Source: Hyaloscypha bicolor E
Taxonomy: Eukaryota; Ascomycota; Leotiomycetes; Helotiales; Hyaloscyphaceae
Direction: 5' to 3'
Assembly: GCF_002865645.1 (NCBI RefSeq)
Contig: NW_020194620.1
Span: 2,177,353 to 2,241,352, forward strand
DNA length: 64,000 nucleotides
Notes under the pieces: generated by a model
Databases searched by the model: none
Told to the model about the DNA's origin: nothing
The model's input: the letters and a program-made list of their open reading frames with translations, nothing else
Program-made: the position numbers and the translations under genes
Shown: one piece after another, positions 33,792 to 44,147 of the stretch
Position numbering within the stretch: the first letter of the stretch is position 1
Layout: each line of letters opens with the position of its first letter

Positions 33792-35219
33792 TCACGCCAA
33801 AGGTAGACTAAGTGTAGAGTGCGGCCTCTCGGAAGTGGCTCCCTCGAGACGCTGTCTTGACTCAACGGATACGTGCTTCATCATCACGATATCCCCCTCT
33901 CCTGCCCTTTCAATATCCCCCACTCTCACCTTCGACTTCCCACCAATCTCATCCTCAAACGAATGTAGACTCTCCAGCTCAACATCCCGCCTCATAATAG
34001 CAGCTCGACTAGTATTCACTTTTGTTCCCACCGTAGTCGGATAACCAGTGCTTCGCTCTCTCTTTGAATCCGAGATCCCGGGATTGCCTCTATTCCGAAT
34101 TATCGACCGGAAAGCAGGTAAATTGGCCACGACGACAGCAACCGCTGCTTCGATTGTTGACCATAGGGAAAGTATGATGGGCGCGTCGGCCATCGTTGTT
34201 GGGTCCGTCTTCGATTCGGCGGTGGCTTTGGTGACTTTGGACAAGCGAATGAAGGCAAATACTACGACAATGATGCCGAGAGAAAAGAGGCAAGAGAGGC
34301 CGAGCTTTTGCTTGAGTGAGATTCGCAGTGTCAAAAGAAGACGGAGTGGTAACAACATAACTTATGCGATAGTTAGAAAGAATAGTTAGAACAAGTCATG
34401 AACGGGAAATAGCATACTCAACAAGTCGGCCACAATATCCGCGCCAGTAGCGAATTTTATACTTGCGTCAGAGCGCTTCAGATCTCCAGGTGCCGAGCAT
34501 CCAGCTTTCTCAGAAATTAGTTTGAGATTCCGCAAACGGGGACTCTTTACTCACATGCGCTCCAGTACTTTTGCAGAGGAACACAGGTCAAGAAGTTTGA
34601 CAGCATGCATCCGAGGTATGTGAGTAGAACCAGGGTGAAGACTCCCCACCATACATGCATGTACTTTGGGATCCCAACAACCATTTGACGAAAGAAGACC
34701 AAAAGTGAAAACTTTCCTGTCTCTCAAGTTTCAGTAACTACACAATGAATCTTTAGAGGTATTGTCGAAAGACTCACCAGCCCAAAGCGTCGACCAGAAC
34801 AGGAGCATTTGCCTAGAAGAACGTCAGAATCCTGAAGCTGGCATTGAGGTAAATAACCCACGCAAACATCAACTTCAATGCGGTGATTGTGCGAGCAGTG
34901 AACTCCGGGAGTGGCAATGGGAGCGGAGTCAACGGATTTACTGCTGCTGCAAGCAAGTATGCTCGGGTCATCTCAAAGATTGGTGCAGCAGTTGTCACCA
35001 CGGCTGTCAAGCCCGTGAGGAAAACGAAGGCAACGATTGCAAAGTAATCCTCAGCCTGGAATCTGTGTTGGACTCTGAGACGTAGGATAACACGAGCTAT
35101 TGTCGTTGTCAATCCCAGCGACCATAGTGTCCACACTATCACCTTTGGAAATTTCAGCAAGAGGGAGTACAGGGTGTGGGACAAGGTGTACTAACCATGA
35201 ATTGAGTGTGGGTATACAT
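33792..35219 (-). CDS. Rhodopsin-domain seven-helix membrane protein (PTH11-like)
   Basis: Six exons: 35219-35196, 35142-34868, 34812-34778, 34716-34555, 34504-34418 and 34360-33792; phases agree and give 383 residues. Seven hydrophobic segments are visible in the order of the fungal 'rhodopsin domain' family: VIVWTLWSLGLTTTIARVIL, DYFAIVAFVFLTGLTAVVTT, LLFWSTLWAGKFSLLVFF, VWWGVFTLVLLTYLGCML, DIVADLLIMLLPLRLLLTLR, LGLSCLFSLGIIVVVFAFIR and LWSTIEAAVAVVVANLPAFR. The last is the typical LWS-x-IE signature. Conserved Cys residues sit after helix 4 (LTCVPLQKYWSASGC). The ~110-residue cytosolic tail is Arg/Ser/Glu-rich. Such proteins sit in the plasma membrane and are proposed GPCR-like sensors; PTH11 itself acts in surface sensing, but most members are uncharacterised. 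The first exon is only 8 codons, so the start is the weakest part of the model. Confidence 0.8.
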
Positions 35220-36094
35220 GGCTTCTCTGGGGCGAGACTGTTAATGCTTTAGGTGGTTTTAAGGAATCTTCCAACGATCTAAAAGTCGGATTTCTGCTAG
35301 TAGATGGTGAGCTCTCCTCGTCGTAGAATGATTAATAATGCCGATCCCATTTACTGCGGGGGTCTCTTGCTTTAGTAAAGCTCTCGAATCCGAGACTGTG
35401 GTGGTCCTAAACTCCAACACACACTCTATGACGGGACGGGAGGCGAAACCAACTAAATTCGATTGGGTTTTACACTTTCTCACGAATTAAAAAATCCCAG
35501 CACTATGATTTAAAGTTTCTTAACCTGGGCGACGCCACTGATTCACAGGTACCCTAGGCATCTCCTCTGGGGTAGTTGTATGCGTTTACCACATACTTTG
35601 CTATCCGAGGTGCAGCGAGAGCGGAGTTCTTCGGGGTGGCACAAGCCAGAAAGTAGACAAATCACCCCGGCGAGCCGAAATCCCCTGTCTCGGCACAATG
35701 AATGCTGTAACTCAGGGGAAGTGCAGTGCATGAGGCACAGCCGGTTTACCGCCCAGATTCGTCCGTGCCTGCATCTTCCAGGGATAAAACAAACTCGGTA
35801 CGCGTTATGGAAACCTTCAGCATTATCGCACAAATGACCTGACCGGCGGCGATTCCCATGCAATAAAGTATATTCTCCACCTTGGTTCCCTTTGAGGAAG
35901 CTGCTTAGCCTCGGCAACGATTTCCGGGTTGAGAACGCCACAAAGCGACCCAAGCGCCTTATCGACGGATCGTTCATGGTTGTGGACTTGATTGGAGGAT
36001 TCGTGGACTGAATCTCAAAACAATTAACTGAGCATTAGAATATAATTATCAAAGGTAATTCAAGTATCAAAATGCAAAGTCTTTCTCCTCTCCA
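35220..36094. other. No recognisable gene
   Basis: A 144-residue minus-strand open frame (35977-35543) is rich in Arg, Cys and His, and an alternative frame in the same place looks as good, so I do not call it. The region should hold the rhodopsin-domain gene's promoter and the oxidase gene's 3' UTR. Confidence 0.4.
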
Positions 36095-37753
36095 TCACGC
36101 AGCATCGACCTTCCACCCTCCAGGCATCAAGTTCGTATAAACCTTGAGAGGGTCATACTTAGCCCGAATTGACCGAAGCTTGGCGAGATTTCCAGCGCCA
36201 TAATTCTGGAAAATCTCTTGACCCAATCCAGCATCATTCATGTAGTGATATTGAGCAGCCTGGCCAGCCGCCGAGAGCTTCGCCTCGATTATATCTGTGA
36301 CTTGAGCAGCAAAAGCGTATATAGTCGCATCGTCTGCTGGATCAGTCCACGAGAAATTTTCAACCATCCCTGGCAGACTATTAGCATCAATATATGGAGA
36401 TGTAGCGGCAAACCCTACAGAAATACGGAGCCTTCGAGATGTCTACGCCCTGAGGGTTACCGCCTTTGTTGATTCCCTGTTGAATGAAATTCTTCGTCAC
36501 AGGCTGGAATGCAACACTGGCTTGCAAGCCGGCTACGTCCCAGATGTTTGCTGTAACCATGTCTACGAAGGTATCGTGCACGATGCTCAATGCCTCTGCG
36601 GTAGCAAGACTGGATACGACACGAAATGCTTGTCTAGTTCCATCCGCAATCAATGCGTCGGTCCCCTCGACATAAGTTGCGAGTGTCGTAGAGCCATAGG
36701 TATTTTCGATCGCAGGGATCGCAGTGACGTTTGCGAGAGCTGGTTGAGTGCAATTAGTGCCATCGTAGAAAAGCGCTGAGGTGTAGACAGTAATATTGAG
36801 GGAAGCCAGCATGAATATTGAAGGGATCACGGCTGCTTTTGGGTCAGCAGAGCCATATTGACCAAAGTTTGCGACTGCGCTCAAGAAGAGATCTTTTTCA
36901 GTTGACGGTATTTCGGTGATTCCGGCGCAAACGGTAGGAGAGGTGTATGTGAGCAAGTCGAAACGAGTGACAATGCCGAAGCTGTTTCCACCACCTTTCA
37001 AAGCCCAAAAAAGGTCAGAATATTGTGTTGAAGTTGCTGTCACAATCTTCCCACTCGCAAGTACGACCTGAATCCAAGTCAACATAACTCCAGTTGCATC
37101 AGCGGAGTTCTCACCTCGTATGCTACGACATTATCGGAAGCAAATCCATGTTGGTTCGAATAGAACGAGATTCCGCCGCCCAAGAGTAATCCAGGCACAC
37201 CGACAATCCCAACTCTTCCACCCAACGCAACCAGCCCATATGGTTCCAGATATGCATAAACTTCCTCCCACCGCCTACCAGGCCCAACCGAGACGTAGGA
37301 ATTGTCACTGGAAAGTTGTATCTCATTCAGATCCGTCAAACCAATCAACACTCCACCGATTGTATTCGCGTATCCGGGAATGGGCATGTGCCCTCCTCCC
37401 CTCACAGCAAATGTTGCTTTCAGCCCAGTGAGGATCAGAATCGCGCTCGAGACATCCGTAGTGCATTTCGGTGTGAAGACACACGTCGGGGAGAGATAAT
37501 CAGTAGGAGTCCAGAAGTCTGCAATCGATTGTCAGGCATTGATGCATTAGGCTTGAGTTTGGGGAAACCTACGTTCATTCTCCGCAGTGTAATTAGCCTC
37601 GCCGGGAAAGAAGACTTGTGTGCTGTATACGAGCTTGAGGGCTTTGCAAGCAAGCACTGTTGCATTGAAGCTTGTCGATCGTTCTACTTCCGAAGACGGT
37701 AGCGCAGTGGCTACTGTTGCGAGGAACAGTGTCGACAGAACGGAGAACTTCAT
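36095..37753 (-). CDS. Secreted FAD-linked oxidoreductase, berberine-bridge-enzyme-like
   Basis: Exons 37753-37573, 37518-37115, 37067-36419 and 36369-36095 give 502 residues. A signal peptide (MKFSVLSTLFLATVATALP) leads into an FAD_binding_4 (PCMH) domain with FAVRGGGHMPIPGYANT (His104 in the position that carries the covalent 8-alpha-histidyl FAD bond) and VGVPGLLLGGGISFYSNQHGFASDNV. The substrate domain has FWALKGGGNSFGIVTRF, and the C-terminal BBE motif is IFQNYGAGNLAKLRSIRAKYDPLKVY. The second covalent attachment Cys of bicovalent members is not seen; the loop reads GIVGVPG. Relatives oxidise sugars, alkaloids or polyketides with O2, releasing H2O2. There are no biosynthetic neighbours, so the substrate cannot be guessed. 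Length and motif order are normal and the gene looks intact. Confidence 0.87.
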
Positions 37754-38153
37754 GATTTACCTCACGCTATATTAAAAGGGAGTGAGGAATGGAGACAACA
37801 TGGAGAATCCTCTCCTTCGAAAAGAGGGGGAAGCTCCATAGCGAAATCTGAGTCTAAATCGGAGATCAATGAAATTTGTTTACTCCCACGGGCTTCAATA
37901 TCCTTGTACTCCTTGCAACGGACATCGGTCCCTATTCAGCAACTTAGCTCAATTGTCGTCGCGGATAAACTTGCTTGATCCCTGTAGAACAGAACCACGC
38001 AGCCTAATTTTCAGCGGCTTTTAGAACGGAGATACTCCGTACATATGGCGCCAACACAGAATATAATCTAGCATACTTTGACAGAAAGTGCGGCATTGTA
38101 TGCGATCTTCTGACAATGTTGAAATTGTTAGCTGCGAGGTGAGTCGGTGTCTA
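37754..38153. other. Promoter of the FAD oxidase; flank of the nested transposons
   Basis: No gene. It ends with GTGTCTA (38147-38153), the left copy of the target-site duplication of the element that follows. Confidence 0.5.
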
Positions 38154-39123
38154 GGGAAAATGTAAAACGACACCCCCCCAGGCTTGGCAATGATACCTAA
38201 TTTCGGGTATTGATCAGTATTGATACCAGAATCGTAAGGTATCAATCCTATCGATTCTGGAATTCATTCTAAGCGAGAGTTGCGGACCCCACTGTCTAAC
38301 CCCTTTAATTACGATTCTTTTTATACTTATTGCCTTTAATGGAAAAAGCAAGTATAGCGTTATAATAAGGGACATCGCTTTATTAGTTTTAAATAGTTTA
38401 ATAATTTTTTAAAGGACTTTAAAAAAGTCGACTTTTTTGGTGTTCCTTGGGTACCCCCTCGCTAGCTCTCTGTCCCCCTCTCGCGAGGATAGCTAGAAGT
38501 ACCTCTACATATAAATTTACTATGTAAGGTACTTAGCGAATTTCTCGCTTAGAATCAATACCGGATCAATACGGATCAATACTACCGTAAGTACGTAATA
38601 CTAGGTAGTATTAATACCGGGTATTGATACCTCAGGTATTATTGCCAAGCCTGCACCCCCCGGGTGTCAATTAGACATATCAATGGATTTTAGAGTTTTA
38701 ATAATGCCTAATTAGTTGCTTGTACTTACTTAAGTCCTTCTCTCGAATCAGATTTCCTAATATAGGTATAAGGAAGTTTGTATATAAGAGCTCTAATTTG
38801 GGGCGTGGAACAGGCGAGGCGTACAAGGTTAATTTCCAGGCGCTTGATCGCTAAATTTTCAGGCTCTTATAGTACCTCAAAAATTCCGACTTGCCTTACC
38901 TTCTTTAAAATTTCTTAAAATTACTAATTATTATATAATAAAAACTTTATATCCTATTAGCTTATAATCTGTATTTTTATAATATAAGAAAATAAGTAAA
39001 TTATAACAATTATTTATATAGTAAATTAAACTTAAAGGAAAAGTAGATTTTTTGGTGTTCCTCTCTACTATAGGTTAGTCCGGCCCCCAATCGACACCCG
39101 GGGCGTCGTTTTACATTTTCCCC
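38154..39123. mobile_element. Non-autonomous TIR DNA transposon (outer element of a nest)
   Basis: The left end reads GGGAAAATGTAAAACGAC and the right end is its inverse (GTCGTTTTACATTTTCCCC). The TIR goes on past the inner insertion as a GGGTGTCRATT block on both sides. The direct repeat GTGTCTA flanks it at 38147-38153 and 39124-39130, a 7-bp target-site duplication (8 bp with one mismatch is possible). Without the inner element it would be about 487 bp. The interior is A/T-rich and has no open frame, so it would need a transposase in trans. I cannot name the superfamily. Confidence 0.78.
38179..38653. mobile_element. hAT-type non-autonomous element, inserted in the outer element
   Basis: The TIRs are CAGGCTTGGCAATGATACCT at the left and the inverse of CAGGCTTGGCAATAATACCT at the right, one mismatch in 20. 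The 8-bp direct repeat CACCCCCC is present at 38171-38178 and 38654-38661. An 8-bp duplication plus a TIR beginning CAG is typical of the hAT superfamily. Many short GGTATTGAT/ATCAATACC units lie just inside the ends, like hAT subterminal binding sites. The element is 475 bp without coding capacity. Confidence 0.8.
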
Positions 39124-39145
39124 GTGTCTACTCGTAAACCCCATT

Positions 39146-39548
39146 TTACGACTCGGAAGACGCCGCCAACCCCGCCTTCAACCCCGCAAGTTCGGCACCC
39201 AAATTCTCCCTCGCCCCAACTCCGCGCCCAACGCATTCGAGAAATACAACTTCTCTCTCGCCAGAAACCTCTCGAGAACTCCCACTCGGCCTTTTGCATA
39301 ATCTATTTCACTGAAATGCGCACACTCTTGTCTTATATGGCCAGCGTAAAGCTCATACTCTTCCCCCGACCTCCCAAGAACCTCCAAGCCGAAGTCTATA
39401 GTGGGCTGGGTAGCTGAGAAAGGCGCTGTAGTGGACTTTCAGCGCATGCCCTCCCGTCACTTTATGCCGCGATCTTCGTTGTGTCAGTTTCGACTTCCTG
39501 CCCTCGAAAAATGAGTGATATATAACGACGCACGATTGAGCCCGTCTT
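39146..39548 (-). pseudogene. C-terminal fragment of an HD-superfamily phosphohydrolase-like gene
   Basis: On the minus strand a protein-like track runs from the MITE edge towards the TSD of the nested element. First comes a piece with IVRRYISL and TTKIAA ending in a stop. Then in another frame comes LEVLGRSGEEYELYAGHIRQ, EIDYAKGRVGVLERFL and AREKLYFSNALGAEL. After a further one-base shift, ARENLGAELAGL leads to a stop at 39148-39146. This matches, from memory, the C-terminal half of small metal-dependent HD-domain hydrolases (COG4339-like). The N-terminal HD residues are absent and at least two frame breaks are present, so it is a dead fragment squeezed between two transposons. Confidence 0.5.
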
Positions 39549-39549
39549 A

Positions 39550-39825
39550 CGGAGGACGCGGCCATAAGTCTTGCAACCGGCAAGGGTGAGCGCCAAGCCT
39601 GAGGACGCCACAAGCCGCTGACCTAGCAAAGACACTGGGGGCTTGATAGCCTGGAGAAATAGCAAGCTTAGCGATATTTATAGGGCCTGTGCGCTATCTT
39701 TTGGTTCTCGAAAGCCTATAGAGCCCTGTAATTACAGCGCCCTCTGGTTGCCGTGCAACGGCCCTACCACTTAAGCGAAAAGTGGCGCTGACCCTGTAGT
39801 TGCAGACTTATGGCCGCGTCCTCCG
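39550..39825. mobile_element. 276-bp MITE with TA target site
   Basis: The terminal inverted repeats are 22 bases and perfect, beginning CGGAGGACGCGGCCATAAGT at both ends. The element is flanked on each side by TA (39548-39549 and 39826-39827), as produced by Tc1/mariner-class transposases. The interior has no coding sequence and contains GGGCCTGTGCGC and CGTTGCACGGCAACC. It is G/C-richer than the RIP-affected element at 41-43 kb. Confidence 0.85.
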
Positions 39826-39827
39826 TA

Positions 39828-41000
39828 CTTGCTAATGAGTCGTAATTTTTTATTATTTGCTCTACCCAGGGTGTTTCTAAAGAACTGACAAAATTCATGG
39901 TAACTATATATCTGCAGTAGAATTCTCTATACTCACTATCCTACATAATGTGTGCCCGTATTTGCACACAACCGCAGGACTAGAGTACAAATGGAACGGG
40001 CATATACCGTTGATAATAAGCCGAGTCTTACTTGACAAAGCATCAAGTTCTCCTTGTTCCAATTCGACGATCTCGAGTACTGGAAGGTGGAAGTCATTAA
40101 CCTATTCCGGATTTTTACCTGGAATTTGCACATACCTGATGCTAGACGATCCCCAGTTATGCCATTCAATTATCCACCAATTTTTCAAGCTTTGTTCTTG
40201 ATCTCCTTGCGACTGTCCAATTGAGATTTGTGGAGAGATTTTTTTAAGCGATGAACTTGGGGGGGGGGGTTGAGGCGTATATCTATGGGCACCCAGGGCC
40301 ACAATATTATATTCTCGGGGTGTTTGTGTCATTTGAATTGTCTGTACCTTTGCTCATGGTTTGTTACTTCAGGAGAACGAGAACAAGTTTACCTGATTAT
40401 ACGCTTATGCTTGTTGAGAAGTTGAATCTTTAATATCACCTCATACTACTAAGTGGCAAGACTGTCTCTCAACTGTTATACCTCGATGGCATTACTGGCC
40501 ATTGTCCCGTGTTTGTGTGGTAGTTTGAAGTTGTCGGGCTTTTCGCATGATATTGATTCGTGATTGAGAATCACAAAAACCGCCAAGCCCATTCAGAGAA
40601 ATTTGTGCGGAACTCTGGCGCAAAGGAAAAGCCCGCTCTTCAAATCGCCGTGCTGCCCTGCGCCTTTCATTTATTCGTCGTAAGTTTTTTTCCGATTTCA
40701 AGTCACGACATGTTTCGTTCCACGGACCTTCCTTCGTCCTTTTCAAGTTTGGGTTAGATGCTTTTAGGTAAAGATAGTCTGAATTGAATGTCTAAAGTAT
40801 GCAAAAGAACAGGCAATCTCTATGAAGAGATGTACTTCATGTGACTCTAGGAACAGCATACCTAGCCTGGTAATATATCTCATAAGGAGGAACCAGTTTC
40901 GTCTTGCAATGAGGGTGGCCCGATCCAATGAAATGTCTCCCACGTGATTAGACTCACGGGCTCAAAAGTGTCTTTTCTTCTTGAGGCAGAGTATTGCAGC
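39828..41000. other. Transposon-flanking DNA without a clear gene
   Basis: It contains a run of 11 G at about 40259-40269 and scattered short open frames on both strands (for example 40746-40492 minus). None resembles a known domain. Confidence 0.4.
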
Positions 41001-41002
41001 TA

Positions 41003-41095
41003 CTCGTTCGGCCGGGCTCACCTGGTTCTCGCTTAGCACACTTACCAGGTGAGGGAGGGTAATACGTAAAAACCAGTAATACGCAAATTTTTCCC
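41003..41095. repeat. Left 93-bp TIR of the Fot1-like element
   Basis: Matches the inverse of 42916-43008 except for A/G at about 41040 and T/C at about 41061. It contains an internal palindrome, CACCTGGT...ACCAGGTG, around a GCTTAGC core, a plausible transposase-binding hairpin. Confidence 0.9.
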
Positions 41096-41129
41096 CGCCC
41101 CCCTACCATCGACTTTTCAACCTACCAAA

Positions 41130-42830
41130 ATGTCACCCAAAGCAGAAGCTATTGAAGAGCGAATTGCTAAGGCCTCTGAGGCTATGGATTGAGATCCTAG
41201 GCTTAAAGGAATAAAGGCTGCAGCCTATTTTGGGGCCCCGTATGATTAATTAATGGCCCGGCGAAGGGGTCGTCCTGCAAGTAACTCTCGGGGTAGATAT
41301 AATAAAAAACTCTCAGTACTATAAGATAAGTCTTTAAGAGATTATCTCTTAATACTCTATATCTCCGGGCAAAGTCCTAACCTGGAAGCGATTTAAACAG
41401 GTGCCTCCAGACTAGTTTATTATAATACTAGCAATATTAATTCCTCCGTATCTCGTAGATAAATAAAAGCCTGGATTGCCCGTAATTACAAATTCCTAAA
41501 GCAAATTCGAGAGAAACTAATATCTATGAAATGTCTAAGTATATATATTATAGAGGATATTAAGAAGTATTTTGCCAATTTTGACAAGTATAGGAGAAAA
41601 TGGAGTATTTATACAGAGGATATATCTAATTTTAATAAGAGTGGCTTCCAAATTAGAGTAGTAACGGGGGATATTATATATATATTACTGGATTACGAAA
41701 TAGTATATAATGCCGATCCAGATAATCGAGAATTAGTTATAGTCATAGCTATAATTAATTACGGTAAAAGGAAGGTTCCTATATATATTATTTTCAAGGG
41801 AGCATATTATCTTTGCGGAAATTTTCTATAAATACTTAATAGCAGTATCGAATTTGCATACTCTCCCACTAGTTTTATAAATAATTACCTGGGTTTATAA
41901 TATCTCAAGTACTTTATTAAGTACTGTCCTCCTTTACGAACGGGTACCTATAGGATCTTGATTTTCGATAGGTATGGTTCTCATTTATCTAACGAATTTT
42001 TATATCTCTGCTAGAAGAATCGCATTTGACTATTTAGATTACCTATATATATAACTTACCTTCTTTAATTACTTGATATTATTATCTTCTAATCTTTAAA
42101 ATACTGGTTTTAAAAGGAGCTTTGTCGAGAGACTTTCAATAGTACGGAGGAGTTTAATAAGACAGACTTTTTTGCGATTTTCCAGAGATTTTGGGATAGG
42201 GTTTTCAAGAGCCGGCATATCATAATCTCTTTCTTTAAGAAAACTGGATTAATACCTCTCAATTCGCTCAGAGTTCTATAGAAAATAAAGGAGTATAAAG
42301 AGCTTTTAAAGCATCCGCAAACTCTAACTCCTTCTATACGGTACTCTTTACTAATTTTACCTTCTTCTCCTAGTTTTGCTACCCCGCCACCCCGTACTCC
42401 TATCTACAAAGACTGGGCAGATTAGCCTATACTATTAATATTATATATACAAAAACAAGGTATTAATTATATTAAAAATCATATAATATAATTAATAAAT
42501 AGTATATCTATTACTTCTTCGGTTTTACGTATACAAGAGAAGGTAGAAGCGGTATTAGAGAGGTCAATTTTAGCTAGTACTCTTGCTAGATAAAGGGTAC
42601 TAGATCTGGGCCTTACAGAGAAGGAGCGTTTAGCTAGAAAAGAAGGAGCTAGTAAGATTATTCAGAAATATAGGGAGATTACTATGGAGCAAGGAAGAAA
42701 GGATATTGAGGCAGATAATGAGGATGAAGCTCGGGTAGTTAATATGAGGCATACTAGGCTAAGTAAGCCTTGGAGAAATAAGTATAAAAAAATAATATGA
42801 AGATTTGAAGCTAATTACTGGGACGTAATT
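41130..42830 (+). pseudogene. Degraded Fot1/Pogo DDE transposase
   Basis: It starts MSPKAEAIEERIAKASEAMD and then meets a TGA where CGA is expected. Further on, in the same overall order as the family, come GIKAAAYFGAP and ARRRGRPASNSRGRYNKKLS (DNA-binding part), WSIYTEDISNFNKSGFQIRV (first Asp region), VIAIINYGKRKVPIYIIFKG, ILIFDRYGSHLSNEF (second Asp in the usual D-G-H-x-S-H, here D-R-Y-G-S-H), an LLDI third-Asp region and DFFAIFQRFWDRVFKSRHI. TAA/TGA/TAG stops repeatedly replace CAA, CGA or CAG, and most codons are A/T-shifted. No functional transposase can be made. Confidence 0.88.
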
Positions 42831-42915
42831 AATTAGAAAATGAAGGCTACTAATCACGATTTATGGGAAAAATAGGGGTTGTGGTGGGCTAAAACTCCAT
42901 GGTTCTATATATATA

Positions 42916-43008
42916 GGGAAAAATTTGCGTATTACTGGTTTTTACGTATTGCCCTCCCTCACCTGGTAAGCGTGCTAAGCGAGAACCAGGTGAGCCCGGC
43001 CGAACGAG
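42916..43008. repeat. Right 93-bp TIR of the Fot1-like element
   Basis: Inverted partner of 41003-41095. It starts GGGAAAAATTTGCGTATTAC and ends GGCCGAACGAG followed by the duplicated TA. Confidence 0.9.
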
Positions 43009-43010
43009 TA

Positions 43011-44147
43011 TGGCCACAGCTACACCCCTCGTTCGAAGTCAGATGAAGATTTGCGAGATCCATCTTGAACCGGTTGCCATTGCTTCCGATTGTCAAGCTA
43101 ATATCACGTGGACTTACACGATTGAAGCCTTTCTTAATTGGGTAAGCTTCGCCCCCTTTTCCTGGCACGAAAACCTTTCTCATGAAAGGCGTCCTTCACT
43201 CCTCGACTGCTCAATCAATCGACACTACATACTGCATCGGCTGTGTACGGAATTAACGAGTGTGTTCATCCATATTTGGTCTTTCAGGTGACTAAAGGCT
43301 GGGGAATGAACAGGAGCGACGCGGCTCGAACGGGAGATCTTTGCTCAATGCGTCCTGTCACAAGCAGCAATTGATTATTCATATATGCGGGGTTGCCGTC
43401 AAGCAAACATGGGCGAGGCTTGGCAATTCAACGAGGCTGAAGGAAGGGAACGTGGCCACGCGTAGAAGGTACAGAAAGTTTGCTCATTTGAGATTGGTGG
43501 TGACGCCACATGTCTCAACCAGACTCAATACATGGGAGTCTGCAGGACCACGAGTCAAGTGGGTTGCAATTGGGCACCTTGCAAGGGGTGCTGTTATGAA
43601 TTCAGCCCCCCTTTTCCTATCTTTATAGAGACACCCAACCTGCAGCTGAGCCTCCAGCCCCCACTACCACCCCACAAGTTCGATGCGCCAAAGCACTGTC
43701 ACACATCCCCAGAGCTGGGCGGACCCATCCATGTCGACCTCCATCATCATCGCTCCCCTCATTCCCGAATCGGAAAGTGGTGCATACCGACTGCACTGCC
43801 ACTGCAGACTTGCAGTCAGCCCCAGGTGGGGTTGCAGGCGGACTTTTGGCCTGGCCGTCTTCGCTCAACTGAGTGCAACGGTGTGCTGCCAATGAGCAAT
43901 TGGTGGCTTTTGTTCTGCATGGCAGGAGGCAGAGGACGGGAAATGCTCTCGAATGTACTGTTCCGCGAGGCTGCGTCCTCCCTTGGGTCCGTAAGGCCTC
44001 GTTTCTCGAATGTCTTCTGCTCTCTGGTGTCCTTCCTTCGTTTTAGGAGAGCTGTGCGCTGAATGGCTTTGCAAAATCCAAATCTTTGCAACTATCCTGT
44101 TCGATTGAACCACCCCTTCGTCTCTAAGAGTTTGCACGAGGAACACT
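43011..44147. other. 5' region of the first giant ankyrin-like gene
   Basis: Open frames are present on both strands (for example 43532-44062 plus, rich in Cys, His and Pro), but their composition is that of chance frames in G/C-rich DNA. The region most likely contains the promoter and a leader for the gene at 44148. Confidence 0.4.

Larger units (their letters stand above)
41003..43008 (+). mobile_element. Fot1/Pogo-type (Tc1/mariner superfamily) DNA transposon, RIP-degraded
   Basis: 2006 bp with 93-bp terminal inverted repeats starting CTCGTTCGGCCGGGCTCACC, flanked by TA at 41001-41002 and 43009-43010. The only content is a transposase gene destroyed by C-to-T type changes. The body is far more A/T-rich than its ends, while the two TIRs differ at only 2 of 93 positions. 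TA target sites, long TIRs and a DDE_1 transposase with an N-terminal helix-turn-helix are the hallmarks of the Fot1/Pogo family of filamentous fungi. Confidence 0.9.

Noticed and set aside
35543..35977. 144-residue minus-strand open frame
   Set aside because: Arg/Cys/His-rich with no family motif, and an alternative frame in the same place is equally plausible.
38100..39130. CRISPR-like array of GGTATTGAT units
   Set aside because: The units are irregular, inverted and inside a hAT-type element in fungal DNA; they are subterminal transposon motifs.
43532..44062. 176-residue plus-strand open frame before the first giant gene
   Set aside because: Cys/His/Pro-rich chance composition, overlapping open frames on the other strand, no domain; better explained as leader or promoter DNA.
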